64,000 nucleotides of DNA from Peribacillus sp. FSL H8-0477 (GTDB lineage: Bacteria; Bacillota; Bacilli; Bacillales; DSM-1321). Location of the stretch: positions 2,046,001-2,110,000 of the forward strand of contig NZ_JBBODE010000001.1 of NCBI RefSeq assembly GCF_038002765.1. The letters run 5' to 3'. Positions within the stretch are counted from its first letter, which is position 1; the number at the start of each line of letters is the position of its first letter. Positions 1 to 9,629 of this stretch are shown here, one piece after another. Below the pieces are notes generated by a model. The model saw only the letters and a list, made by a program, of their open reading frames with translations, made no database searches and was not told the DNA's origin. Both the position numbers and the translations under genes were made by a program.

Positions 1-573
1 TATTTTACTGACGCGGATACACCTGCACGCTCCATTCCTTTCATTGAGTTTTTAATTACTCATGTTCAGGGTTATTTAAAGAGTGCCGGCGACTATTATA
101 AATGTACAGATTTTGTCCGTACCTTCACACGACCGATTGCGTCCAGCTGCTCGAAACTGAAGCGTAATGATTTACTCGAGAAGTTCTTCAAAGAAACGCT
201 TCCCTACAGCTACTGGAATTATTCCACTCTGCTTTTTGAACTTGGGCAGTATAAGAAGTGGGTTGAAATGCAGATCTATTCTGGCGTCACCATTGATACA
301 GTCGGGCAGGATAAGCTGAAACTAATTGCAGCAAGTGACCCTGCACTGCTTTTACCGCTGTATCATCAAGCGGTTCAATATACAGTCAGTATGAAAAATA
401 GGCCGTCTTATAAGCAGGCCGTCCGTTACTTAAAAAAGATGAAGGCACTATATAAAAAAATGAAGCAAGAACAGCAATTCCAACAGTATGTCAGCTATAT
501 TTCTGACAGCACGAAGCGGCTTCGGGCCTTCCAAGAGGAATTGCAAAGGGGGAAGTTAATTGATGTGGAATAA
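1..573 (+). CDS. ywqB: SWIM zinc-finger family protein, C-terminal part (YwqB-like)
   Basis: The frame is open from the first base to a TAA at 571-573, so this is the last 190 codons of a gene that starts before the window. The visible part is helical and rich in Lys, Gln and Tyr, and lacks the zinc-binding SWIM motif, which would lie upstream. The call rests mainly on context: in B. subtilis a SWIM-domain gene (ywqB) lies directly upstream of the SNF2 gene ywqA, and here the stop codon overlaps the start of that SNF2 gene, implying translational coupling. A role with the SNF2 ATPase in DNA transactions is inferred only. Confidence 0.7.
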   Translation, partial: YFTDADTPARSIPFIEFLITHVQGYLKSAGDYYKCTDFVRTFTRPIASSCSKLKRNDLLEKFFKETLPYSYWNYSTLLFELGQYKKWVEMQIYSGVTIDTVGQDKLKLIAASDPALLLPLYHQAVQYTVSMKNRPSYKQAVRYLKKMKALYKKMKQEQQFQQYVSYISDSTKRLRAFQEELQRGKLIDVE

Positions 574-3559
574 CGGAAGAATCACCGTCAAGACGGCTTC
601 TCTTGGCAATGGACAATACACCATTGCGGCGATGGACGAACAAAATGCCTATATTTCCTCCCAAACCATTCGCCGGCTCCTGTTCACCTGGGACGATGCA
701 AGCTATTATGGGACCCGTTTGACAGAAGAAACTATTGATGATATTCCGGTATTCATTGTCGATGCTTGGGGTCTGCTCAATTTCTTTGCGAAGGAAAGCT
801 TTAACTCCTTTATTGATTGGGAATGGACGGAATTATCCTCACTTTGTCTGTCTGCTGCGCCTGTTTTATTTGAGTCAATTGATGAAGGCATTCCGATTCC
901 GGACTTTGCCAGTCTTCAACAGCATCAGATTGCTTGGTCACTCCCTCAGGAGGTTGAAGAAGAATTCGTCCCTGATTTTTGGAAAGAGAGCATACACCCT
1001 GATCTTTTTATGGAACAAGAAGAATCAAAGCAAACATTCATTGAACGCTGGTACAATGATGCTGCGAATACGTATCTTACCAAGTATTCTCCCGTTCGAA
1101 CTAAATGGACTGAAGCAGTAAGTGCTCTTCAGGAAACACGACTCTCAGCGGAAGAGCTTCAAGCCTTCTTCACACCGGAGACGTGGCAGCAATGGCTTGG
1201 GATTGAAAGCGATACGATGCCGTTCATTATTGGTCTGCGCTTAACGGAACCGATAGATGGTCAGGGACCTTGGGACTTCTCAGTTTTTCTGCGTTCTAAA
1301 AAAGATGATTCGATTACAGCGGATTATCCATCTAAACGTCTCCCTCGCGGCTGGAACAAGTTTGCCAAAGATGTGGATAAGAAGATCAAATCGTGGTTGA
1401 AAATTGTCCCATGGATGGACAACGCCGGCCAATTTAAGGCTACATTGACAGAAAATGAAGCATGGGAGTTTCTAACCGAATCCAGCGAAAAACTATTGTT
1501 CCTTGGGGCTGAAATTCTTCTGCCTTCTTGGTGGAAAGCTCTTCAGGAATCACAGATTCGATTAAAAGCTAAAGTGAAAAGTCAAACAACCCGCGGTCCT
1601 TCCTATGTAGGACTTCAAGCGCTGATGGACTTCGACTGGCGTTTCTCGATTAACGGAGAAGATTTATCCGAAGATGACTTCCAAAACCTCGTGAATGAAA
1701 AGCGTCGCTTAATTTATATTCGCGGTCAATGGGTGAAACTTGATCCTGCGTTCATTAAACAAATACAAGTGTTAATGGAAACGGCCAATGAAAAAGGCTT
1801 AGCACTTAACGATTTACTGCAGCAGGAGTTATTAACAGACACCGATGATGGTGAAGAAGAAGATATCGCAGGGATGATGCGGATACAGTTCGAATTAAAT
1901 CAAGACCTGGCACGAATGGTCAGCACCCTTCGCGAAACCAAGAACCTCCCTATTCTACCGGTCCCAGATGCCCTTCAGGGTGAACTTAGGCCGTATCAAA
2001 CCATTGGAATGAGCTGGCTGTTATTTCTCCGTGAGCATGGCTTTGGTGCTTGCCTGGCCGATGACATGGGTCTTGGTAAGACTGTACAAATGATTTCTTA
2101 TCTTCAATATGTAAAAGAACACGAAGAACCAATGACACCTGTTGATGCTGGTGCGGATGAAAAACAAGCGGAATCTGCACATCAAGTGATTGTCGAAGCG
2201 GATACTGAAAGCAGTGATATAGAGGAAGAAACCGACGAACAAGAAGAAGTCATCGTGGAGGAACCAGCCGTGATGATTCCCGTTAATACCGCCCTGATCG
2301 TTTGTCCAACATCTGTTCTTGGCAACTGGCAGCGCGAACTTGAACGGTTTGCGCCTGAGTTGAAGGTCCATCTTCATTATGGTTCCAACCGCACTAAGGG
2401 ACCTGCCTTCACACAAAAAATGCAGCAATATGATGTGGTACTGACCTCATTCGGCATCACCCATCAAGATATTGACGAACTTAGTACTCTCTATTGGAGC
2501 AGTATTATCCTTGATGAAGCGCAGAATATTAAAAACTCACAGACTAAGCAATCGCGTGCTGTTCGTAAGCTGAAGGGGCGCCACCATATCGCCCTTACCG
2601 GTACACCGATGGAAAATCGCCTTAGCGAGCTTTGGGCTATTTTTGATTTTATTAATAAAGGATATCTCGGATCATTAAAACAGTTCCAAGATAAATATGT
2701 ATCTCTGATTGAACGTGAAGAACAAAAAGATAAAATTAAAGAATTGCAGCGCTTGATTCAGCCGTTCTTACTAAGACGGACGAAGAAGGATAAAGATGTT
2801 GCCCTTAATCTTCCAGATAAGCAAGAACAGAAAGAGTTTGTGCCGTTAACCGCGGAACAAGCTTCCCTGTATGAGCAGCTGATTAAAGATACCTTTGATA
2901 ATATTGAGAAGCTGTCCGCTTTCGAACGTAAAGGGATGATTTTAGCCATGCTGACGAAACTGAAGCAGCTATGCAACCACCCCGCGTTGTATCTGAAGGA
3001 AGACTCCGAAATCGATATTGTGCAAAAGGCGAAGCGTTCCGGTAAGCTTGAAAAACTAACCGAAATTACCGATGCCGTGCAAGAACAAAATGAAAGCTGT
3101 CTCATTTTCACCCAATATATTGGGATGGGCAATATGATGAAAGAGCTGCTTGAAAAGCGCTATGGTCATAAGGTTCCCTTCTTAAATGGCAGCAATAACA
3201 AAAAACAACGTGATGACATGATTGAACGCTTCCAAAACGGTGAATTCCCAATCTTTATTCTCTCGCTTAAAGCCGGTGGAACGGGTCTTAACCTGACCGA
3301 AGCCAACCATGTGATCCATTACGACCGCTGGTGGAATCCAGCTGTTGAAAACCAAGCCACCGACCGTGCCTACCGTATCGGTCAACAACGCTTTGTCCAT
3401 GTGCATAAGCTCATCTGCACAGGAACATTGGAAGAAAAAATCGATAAAATGCTTGATAAAAAACAAGCACTCAACGATGAAATTATTTCAAGCAGCAGTG
3501 ACAACTGGATTACCGAACTCTCAACGGAAGAAATCAAAGATTTAGTCTCGTTAAATTAA
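563..3559 (+). CDS. ywqA: SNF2-family DNA-dependent ATPase/helicase (YwqA-like)
   Basis: A cytoplasmic superfamily-2 ATPase of 998 residues, probably a DNA translocase that remodels protein-DNA complexes. Around residue 496 lies Walker A in the form DDMGLGKT, near 650 the DEAQ box (ILDEAQNIKN), and near 930 the motif VI signature QATDRAYRIGQQR. A bacterial SNF2 N-terminal domain fills about the first 450 residues. Between motifs I and Ia is a ~50-residue acidic insert (about 515-570, many Glu/Asp) that looks like a disordered loop. I chose ATG 563 because AAAGGGGG at 545-552 is well spaced from it; an in-frame TTG lies at 560. The start overlaps the end of ywqB. A strong hairpin follows the stop codon. 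Confidence 0.93.
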   Translation: MWNNGRITVKTASLGNGQYTIAAMDEQNAYISSQTIRRLLFTWDDASYYGTRLTEETIDDIPVFIVDAWGLLNFFAKESFNSFIDWEWTELSSLCLSAAPVLFESIDEGIPIPDFASLQQHQIAWSLPQEVEEEFVPDFWKESIHPDLFMEQEESKQTFIERWYNDAANTYLTKYSPVRTKWTEAVSALQETRLSAEELQAFFTPETWQQWLGIESDTMPFIIGLRLTEPIDGQGPWDFSVFLRSKKDDSITADYPSKRLPRGWNKFAKDVDKKIKSWLKIVPWMDNAGQFKATLTENEAWEFLTESSEKLLFLGAEILLPSWWKALQESQIRLKAKVKSQTTRGPSYVGLQALMDFDWRFSINGEDLSEDDFQNLVNEKRRLIYIRGQWVKLDPAFIKQIQVLMETANEKGLALNDLLQQELLTDTDDGEEEDIAGMMRIQFELNQDLARMVSTLRETKNLPILPVPDALQGELRPYQTIGMSWLLFLREHGFGACLADDMGLGKTVQMISYLQYVKEHEEPMTPVDAGADEKQAESAHQVIVEADTESSDIEEETDEQEEVIVEEPAVMIPVNTALIVCPTSVLGNWQRELERFAPELKVHLHYGSNRTKGPAFTQKMQQYDVVLTSFGITHQDIDELSTLYWSSIILDEAQNIKNSQTKQSRAVRKLKGRHHIALTGTPMENRLSELWAIFDFINKGYLGSLKQFQDKYVSLIEREEQKDKIKELQRLIQPFLLRRTKKDKDVALNLPDKQEQKEFVPLTAEQASLYEQLIKDTFDNIEKLSAFERKGMILAMLTKLKQLCNHPALYLKEDSEIDIVQKAKRSGKLEKLTEITDAVQEQNESCLIFTQYIGMGNMMKELLEKRYGHKVPFLNGSNNKKQRDDMIERFQNGEFPIFILSLKAGGTGLNLTEANHVIHYDRWWNPAVENQATDRAYRIGQQRFVHVHKLICTGTLEEKIDKMLDKKQALNDEIISSSSDNWITELSTEEIKDLVSLN

Positions 3560-3563
3560 TAAA

Positions 3564-3608
3564 ATTACGAACGCCGCCAAGGTTTCAGACCTTGGCGGCG
3601 TTCGTAAT
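3564..3608 (+). terminator. Perfect 20-bp hairpin after ywqA
   Basis: Arms 3564-3583 and 3589-3608 are exact inverted repeats with a 5-base loop (TTCAG). It begins 4 bases after the ywqA stop codon. No long T tract follows, but the stem is very stable. It probably ends the ywqBA transcript or protects its 3' end. Confidence 0.8.
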
Positions 3609-3619
3609 GGTTAAACAAA

Positions 3620-3661
3620 AAGGCAGCCTCCAAAGCGTCATAGACCTTTGGAGGCTGCCTT
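3620..3661 (-). terminator. Bidirectional terminator between ywqA and the subtilase gene
   Basis: Arms 3620-3635 and 3646-3661 pair over 16 bp around a 10-base loop. On the minus strand the stem is followed by TTTTGTTT, so it fits as the intrinsic terminator of the protease gene that ends at 3669. It also backs up the hairpin of the convergent ywqA gene. Confidence 0.85.
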
Positions 3662-3668
3662 GATTTTA

Positions 3669-6600
3669 CTATTTCCCTTTTTTCTTACTTTCTTTCGTGA
3701 TTTCTTCTATTTTACTTGTCTGGTTGCCTGCCAAATCGGTTACCACAAATTCAAATGTATTTTTTCCAGGTTCGAGCTCAAGTTCGAGTTTCTTGATAGT
3801 GTGCTCAAAGCTTCGCATTTCATATGCACCCTTGAATTCATGGTAGTAAATCTCGCTTCCGTTAAGCATAAGACGGATCTCATCAAAATTATCCGATACT
3901 GTTACGTCCACCTTCGGATTTTTATCTTTTTCTTTCACATTCTTCTTAGGGAGTCCCTTAATGGATAACTTCGGTGCTTTAGAATCAACTAAAAAGGTTC
4001 GTTTAAACGAAGCAGTATTTCCAACTGTGTCTACTGCTTTAATAACTAAGCCTTGAACACCATCCTTAAACTTCTTAGTATATGAAAATTCATAATGCTT
4101 CTTCACTGCATTATACGTGACTGGCACATTCTGTCCGTCTAAGGTAAATTCCTTAATCCCCGTTGATTCTTCTATATATCCGTTAATTAGTACATCACTT
4201 TTATTCGCAACACTCAATGTTTCTGGACTCGTTATATGCACTACTGGTGCTGCTTTATCAGCTGGAAGTTCCGATGAACTTACTTCGGTCGTCTTCGTAT
4301 TACCGGCAAAATCAACCGCCATGACCTGAATTTTAGTTCCCGTTGATTCCGGAAGTGTATATTCAGTAGTTGTCGGGTTGAGCATTTCAGTTAAAATTGA
4401 TTTCCCATCTACTAAAATATCATAATAGGCAAGTCCTGATCCGTTAGGATTATCTGCTCCTTGAAGCGTTAATACATTTTCTTTCTTATTAGCTTCAATG
4501 GTCGGTGCCACAGTATCTACCTTCACTGGAATATCATACGTCTGCCATTCAGCATTCTCGTAATCTATGACTGTTTTTATTTGATAGTAATATTGCCCGT
4601 CCGCAGCACGTTTATTATTTATATTTCCGTCCCAGCGTTTCGTTTCGCTAAGGGAATAGTAAGAACTGTTTCCACTGTCGTAGTAATTTTTTCTGACACT
4701 ATTTTCTGTCCTAAGCTTACGAATTTGTTTCCCATTGCTATCTTTGACGCTGTATTCTACTTGCTTCGCATTTCTTAAGAAGGATAGGATGGGAAGGATA
4801 TCATCCTGAATACCGTCACCATTAGGTGAAATCGCAATCTGTTCCTTACCAAATGCAGCGGATATTGGATTGTATCCGAGATACATAAAGTCTTCACCTG
4901 AAGTCGATACAGCACCACTCATACCATAATAAGATCCAGCTTCATACTTCATGGCATCGATAATCGGCGCTTTATTCCAATCTCCCTTAAACCCTACGTA
5001 TGGTATGTGAAGATCTGGATTGGTATCCGCCGGATCGTTTAATGTAACAAATCCCTCAACAAAATAGCCATTAGGGAACACTGTATCAATCGCTTCTGTT
5101 GTTTCTAAATCATCTCCATATACCTTAGCCCCTGCTAGATCAACCTTCACCTCAAGTGTTACCGAACCATTAGCCGGTACACTGATTTCCCCTGATTCAC
5201 TGCCATTTATTGTGATCTTTGCATCAAGGATTTCCTGCGCTTCTAACTCATTGGCACTATAGCCTAAATGTCCATTTATAACAAAATCTGTTTGAATATT
5301 TCCTGTCACATCATATTTTACAGGCTTATTGCTATAGTTTTGTGCTTTTAGGGTAAAACCAAATTGGTTTCCAACTTCCTTAAGTGCTGCTTTTGCTTCA
5401 TTTGTGAATGCTTCTGTCACAACTACAGGAGTGCTAAGTGCTGAGTGCAGCTGCATAATACCCGCTCCTTGTCGACGCGGGGAGTAAGGAATGTCCCATC
5501 CAAATGCATCATTGACAATTCCTTTATCAATGATAGGACTGGCTGTATTCATCATGATGTTTTTCGTTAGATTTACCTTTTCGAAGTCCTCGAGTTTGAA
5601 TTCATTTTCCACTCTCTCGAGGATCAATGCTGAACCGCCCGCAACATGTGGTGCTGCCATCGATGTTCCACTCATCATCCCATATTCATTATTATTCAAT
5701 GTCGAATAAATTTGACCGCCTGGTGCTGTGATTTCTGGTTTGAAATCTAAATTAGGCGCTGCCCCCCACGACGTAAATGTGCTCATCTTGCCTGCAGATG
5801 GATTGGCTGATTTCTGCTTTTTCCCTTCAAATGAAATGGAAACCGTTTGTCCATTGGACAATGCCGTCTTAATGGTATCTCCATCTGTTTTGAGCATAAA
5901 CAGCTGCGGGATTTGAATGGCTGCTTCTGTTACCATAGAAATAAATCCATCCGTATTATTGTATATAAATACTCCTTCCGCACCTGCTTCTTGAGCATTC
6001 AATGCCTTCTCAACAAAGGATATATTTCCTCGTTTAATTAATGCATACTTTCCTTTCAAATCTACTGCTGCAATCTCTTCAATTGTTCCAAGTCCTGCGT
6101 CGACAATCTCATAGTTTTTCTCTGCAACGTCATTAGGATGTACACTGCTTGCCGACATAAATGGTGCTTCAACCTTTGCTCCATCGATGGAATATGTCAC
6201 GGAATCTAAATCAATATAATTATTTTCACTTGATGCAACCTGCAGTGAATCATAGGCAATCCCAGGTGATCCAACAACACCGATATCAGGGTTTGAAGCT
6301 AAAGGGTTCGCATACCCATTCCCCATATGTGCCGAATTCCCGGCCGAGATAGACATCATTATTCCGTTATTAACAGCGCGTGTAATTGCTTGCTGCTCTG
6401 GATCATCTGGGGCTGTAAATCCAGCTGTTGAACCAAGACTCATGTTCAAGACATCAGCCCCGAGAATAATTGCATCATCAATTGCTTTTACATAAATATC
6501 TGCCCATGTGGAACGCATCTCAGGATCGTTGCCAAACACCTTTAATGCCAGTAATTGGGCCTCAGGAGCAATTCCTTTTATCCCGCCATTTTCTTCATTC

Positions 6601-7409
6601 CCATTTGCACCAGCTGTCCCTGCTACATGCATCCCATGCATCGAAGCTCCTGCTGCTGAATCTAAAATATCTTGGTTATCATCCATATAGTTGTAGCCAT
6701 ATGGAACTTTTTCCGTATAAAAGATTCCTGGAAGACTATTCTTTATTTTCAAATCTGCTATTTCACTTTTAGATAGTCCTTGTTCAACTCCATCTGAGAG
6801 GACCATATCTCGATGAGTTGGATCGATACCGGTATCGATAATACCTACAACCATTCCCTCTCCTCGATACCCATAATCACGCCATGCTTCTTGAGCTTGT
6901 ACTAACTCCTTACTGTAAACCATATCTGGTTCCTCTTTTGGACGTTGGTATTCATTTACCACTTTTACACTCTTTACCTCAGTTATATCTAGAATACTAT
7001 CTATCTCACCATAAGCCACTTCTCCGCTGAATCCATTTACAACTGTCGTAAAACTCTTCAGCTCTTTAAATTTTACTTTCTTTTCGTTTACCTTATTTTT
7101 TACTTTTTTATGTCCGGCAAGTTTTTCTGCCTTCAGCTCTCTTTTTGTACTCTCTTTTAAATCTTTATACCGCTTCCCTTGTTTCTGCGCATATTGAATG
7201 GCCGGTTCTTCCTTCATTTCTATAATGACCCGTACCTCTTCATTATCTTTATATTTCTTATCAGAATCCTCTTTCTTAACTCTGAGAATACTGTTCTGGT
7301 TTTGTTGGCCAAGATTGGAATTAGTTGGTTCTGTTTTCATTGGTGCAGCAGTTGTTACTGAAGCGAAGCTCATTAATATAATGCATAAAACAGCCAAACT
7401 TTTTTTCAT
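3669..7409 (-). CDS. Large secreted subtilisin-like serine protease (peptidase S8), multidomain
   Basis: A 1246-residue exported protease. A signal peptide covers about residues 1-22 and an inhibitor I9-type propeptide about 50-155. The catalytic triad is visible: Asp192 (VVGIIDTGID), His258 (HGMHVAG) and Ser583 (GTSMAAPH), with oxyanion Asn358 in SAGNS. A PA domain is inserted at about 400-525. The second half carries beta-sandwich modules of the kind found in lactocepin and C5a-peptidase, including a FlgD-like stretch opening with SPNGDGIQDD near 863, then two or three Ig-like repeats. No LPxTG anchor is present; the C-terminus is Lys-rich. ATG 7409 follows AAAGGGGAAC with good spacing; a TTG lies one codon upstream. 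The gene is monocistronic and its substrate is unknown. Confidence 0.92.
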   Translation of the reverse strand: MKKSLAVLCIILMSFASVTTAAPMKTEPTNSNLGQQNQNSILRVKKEDSDKKYKDNEEVRVIIEMKEEPAIQYAQKQGKRYKDLKESTKRELKAEKLAGHKKVKNKVNEKKVKFKELKSFTTVVNGFSGEVAYGEIDSILDITEVKSVKVVNEYQRPKEEPDMVYSKELVQAQEAWRDYGYRGEGMVVGIIDTGIDPTHRDMVLSDGVEQGLSKSEIADLKIKNSLPGIFYTEKVPYGYNYMDDNQDILDSAAGASMHGMHVAGTAGANGNEENGGIKGIAPEAQLLALKVFGNDPEMRSTWADIYVKAIDDAIILGADVLNMSLGSTAGFTAPDDPEQQAITRAVNNGIMMSISAGNSAHMGNGYANPLASNPDIGVVGSPGIAYDSLQVASSENNYIDLDSVTYSIDGAKVEAPFMSASSVHPNDVAEKNYEIVDAGLGTIEEIAAVDLKGKYALIKRGNISFVEKALNAQEAGAEGVFIYNNTDGFISMVTEAAIQIPQLFMLKTDGDTIKTALSNGQTVSISFEGKKQKSANPSAGKMSTFTSWGAAPNLDFKPEITAPGGQIYSTLNNNEYGMMSGTSMAAPHVAGGSALILERVENEFKLEDFEKVNLTKNIMMNTASPIIDKGIVNDAFGWDIPYSPRRQGAGIMQLHSALSTPVVVTEAFTNEAKAALKEVGNQFGFTLKAQNYSNKPVKYDVTGNIQTDFVINGHLGYSANELEAQEILDAKITINGSESGEISVPANGSVTLEVKVDLAGAKVYGDDLETTEAIDTVFPNGYFVEGFVTLNDPADTNPDLHIPYVGFKGDWNKAPIIDAMKYEAGSYYGMSGAVSTSGEDFMYLGYNPISAAFGKEQIAISPNGDGIQDDILPILSFLRNAKQVEYSVKDSNGKQIRKLRTENSVRKNYYDSGNSSYYSLSETKRWDGNINNKRAADGQYYYQIKTVIDYENAEWQTYDIPVKVDTVAPTIEANKKENVLTLQGADNPNGSGLAYYDILVDGKSILTEMLNPTTTEYTLPESTGTKIQVMAVDFAGNTKTTEVSSSELPADKAAPVVHITSPETLSVANKSDVLINGYIEESTGIKEFTLDGQNVPVTYNAVKKHYEFSYTKKFKDGVQGLVIKAVDTVGNTASFKRTFLVDSKAPKLSIKGLPKKNVKEKDKNPKVDVTVSDNFDEIRLMLNGSEIYYHEFKGAYEMRSFEHTIKKLELELEPGKNTFEFVVTDLAGNQTSKIEEITKESKKKGK

Positions 7410-7570
7410 CAATATGTTCCCCTTTCAATCTCTGAATAGTTCCGAATTTTCTTACTATATTAAAATTACCATAACTTACTAGGTATGAATAAGGTAAAAA
7501 AGTAGGTAGTTTCGTATTTTAACCTGGGTATATAGTAGCTAATTTGTCGTAAAATGTATTTTTACAATGA

Positions 7571-7606
7571 AAAAAGAACCAGCCAAAAAGCAACTGATTC
7601 TTTTTT
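7571..7606 (-). terminator. Terminator of the peptide ABC transporter operon
   Basis: On the minus strand arms 7594-7602 and 7574-7582 pair over 9 bp (one G-U pair, which would be a mismatch on the plus strand), followed by a run of T. It lies just after the stop codon of the last permease gene at 7616. Confidence 0.75.
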
Positions 7607-7615
7607 AACAATTAT

Positions 7616-8518
7616 TTAGTTTTTCATTCGTGGATCCAAGGCATCTCGGAGGCCATCGCCCATAAGGTTAAAGCCGAGTACAGTCAGCATGATTGCAAGA
7701 CCTGGGAATAGTACTGTCCAGGGTGCTTCGAGAATAAACTGCCTCGAATCTGCAAGCATTTTCCCCCATTCTGGTGTAGGTGCTTGTGCACCCATCCCAA
7801 GGAACCCAAGGGCAGCCGCTTCAATAATAGCTGAAGCAATAGCCAGCGTGCCTTGTACAATGATTGGTGCAATACTGTTTGGCAGAATATGATGCACCAA
7901 TATGCGTGTATCCCTCATGCCTATGGCCTTCGCAGCTGTGATGTATTCTTCCTCTTTTACACTCAGCACACGAGACCTGACGAGCCTCCCAAATGTGGGG
8001 ACATTAATAATGGCGATGGCGATCAGGGCGTTACGTAAGGATGGCCCTAATACGGCCACAACAGCAATGGCAAGTAAAATACTTGGAAAAGCCAGCAGGA
8101 TATCAAAGAAACGAGAAATGATTGCATCCACCCATTTCCCATAATAGCCAGCAATAATGCCGAGAGCGGAACCAACAATGACCGATCCTGCTACAGATAT
8201 AAAGCCAACCCAAAGGGAAATTCGTGATCCGTAAATGACACGTGTTAGAATGTCACGTCCTAAATCATCCGTTCCAAACCAGTGCTCTGCTGATGGAGCC
8301 AGATGTTTATCACCAAGCTTCGCATCGTCAAAATCATAAGGAGCAAGTAAATTTGCGAAAATGGCAAGTAGAATAAAAAATACGACGATACCCAGCCCAA
8401 CAATGGCGAGCTTATTTTTCTTAAAGTTCTTCCAGGCTTCCTTCCAAGGAGTGACTGCTTTTTCCTCCGTCACATCAGGATTCAGCAATGGAGGTGGGGT
8501 GCTGATAATTTCGGCCAT
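7616..8518 (-). CDS. Peptide ABC transporter permease, DppC/OppC type
   Basis: An inner-membrane permease subunit of 300 residues, usual for the DppC/OppC family. After a cytoplasmic N-terminus a first membrane helix lies at about 38-60, then a periplasm-type loop containing the family segment HWFGTDDLGRDI near residue 85, and five further helices. The EAA loop that docks the ATPase is around residues 190-215 (AAKAIGMRDTRILVHHILPN). An AGGAGG site precedes ATG 8518. It is the last gene of a five-gene operon that reads ATPase, ATPase, binding protein, permease, permease. The substrate (di-, oligopeptide or nickel-type ligand) cannot be told from sequence alone. Confidence 0.92.
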   Translation of the reverse strand: MAEIISTPPPLLNPDVTEEKAVTPWKEAWKNFKKNKLAIVGLGIVVFFILLAIFANLLAPYDFDDAKLGDKHLAPSAEHWFGTDDLGRDILTRVIYGSRISLWVGFISVAGSVIVGSALGIIAGYYGKWVDAIISRFFDILLAFPSILLAIAVVAVLGPSLRNALIAIAIINVPTFGRLVRSRVLSVKEEEYITAAKAIGMRDTRILVHHILPNSIAPIIVQGTLAIASAIIEAAALGFLGMGAQAPTPEWGKMLADSRQFILEAPWTVLFPGLAIMLTVLGFNLMGDGLRDALDPRMKN

Positions 8519-8529
8519 AATTCTGCCTC

Positions 8530-9540
8530 CTATTTGTACTTAATTCTCGGATCGATTGCAGCATACAGCAAATCGACGAACAAGTTGATCATGACGAAAA
8601 GAAAAGCAACAACCAATATTCCAGACTGGATAACTGGATAATCCCGATAACTAATCGCATCGTAAATATAGGTTCCAATACCTGGCCATCCAAAGATGGT
8701 TTCTGTCAAAATGGCACCGCCAAGCAGCAATCCAGTTTGAAGACCGATAACGGTAACTACAGGAATTAATGCGTTTTTTAATGAATGGCTATAGACCACC
8801 CAAAACATTTTCACTCCTTTAGCACGCGCAGTTCGGATATAATCGGAACGCATCACTTCAAGCATAGACGATCTTGTCATCCTGGCGATAATCGCCATCG
8901 GAATGGTCGCTAAGGCAAATCCGGGCAGAATTAAGTGTTTAATGACTTCAAAAAATTGGTCAAATCTGCCGGCAATCAACGTATCGATTAAATAGAGATT
9001 CGTTATGGACTGCACGGGGTCCCGGATATTATCTCTTCCTGAAGTAGGAAGAAGATCAAATTGAAGGGCAACGACATATTGTTCCATCAAACCCAGCCAA
9101 AAAATCGGCATAGACACACCAATTAATGCAACGATCATTGCTATGTAGTCAAACCATGAATTCTGAAACCAAGCAGAGATAATTCCTGCATTTACTCCAA
9201 TGAATACAGCAACGATCATCGCTACAAGAGCTAATTCCATCGTAGCTGCCAAATACGGCCAAACTTCTTGAGAAATAGGCTGTCTTGTTCGCAATGACAC
9301 CCCTAAATCCCCGCTGAATAACCCTTTTAAATAACTCCAAAATTGAATATGCCAAGGCTTGTCCAGTCCAAGGTCTTTCGTTAATGCGGCAACAGCTGTT
9401 GCGGTTGCCTGCTGCCCTAGTATCGTTTGAGCAGGATTACCTGGAATTGCTCGAATCATCATAAATACGATCAAAGCCATTCCTAAAAGTACAGGAATTA
9501 ATGAACCTAACCTACGTATGGTATAAGAAAACAACCACAT
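8530..9540 (-). CDS. Peptide ABC transporter permease, DppB/OppB type
   Basis: A 336-residue membrane permease that pairs with the DppC-like subunit to form the translocation pore. The N-terminus (YTIRRLGSLIPVLLG) and the GNPA segment after the first helix are typical of the OppB/DppB family, and the EAA loop appears near residues 230-255 (SDYIRTARAKGVK). Start choice: ATG 9540 is one codon inside a GTG at 9543; the GTG abuts the only ribosome-binding-like sequence (AAAGCAGG), so ATG is preferred. Eleven bases separate it from the following permease gene. Confidence 0.91.
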   Translation of the reverse strand: MWLFSYTIRRLGSLIPVLLGMALIVFMMIRAIPGNPAQTILGQQATATAVAALTKDLGLDKPWHIQFWSYLKGLFSGDLGVSLRTRQPISQEVWPYLAATMELALVAMIVAVFIGVNAGIISAWFQNSWFDYIAMIVALIGVSMPIFWLGLMEQYVVALQFDLLPTSGRDNIRDPVQSITNLYLIDTLIAGRFDQFFEVIKHLILPGFALATIPMAIIARMTRSSMLEVMRSDYIRTARAKGVKMFWVVYSHSLKNALIPVVTVIGLQTGLLLGGAILTETIFGWPGIGTYIYDAISYRDYPVIQSGILVVAFLFVMINLFVDLLYAAIDPRIKYK

Positions 9541-9629
9541 CACCTGCTTTCTCTAAGAATGAAAACGTTCCGTCGTTGGCAATGAAAAAAACGGGAAGCA
9601 TGAAAGTATCCATACTCCCCGATGGTGCT

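Noticed and set aside
2021..2428. Minus-strand frames inside ywqA
   Set aside because: They lie wholly within a well-supported SNF2 gene and encode nothing recognisable.
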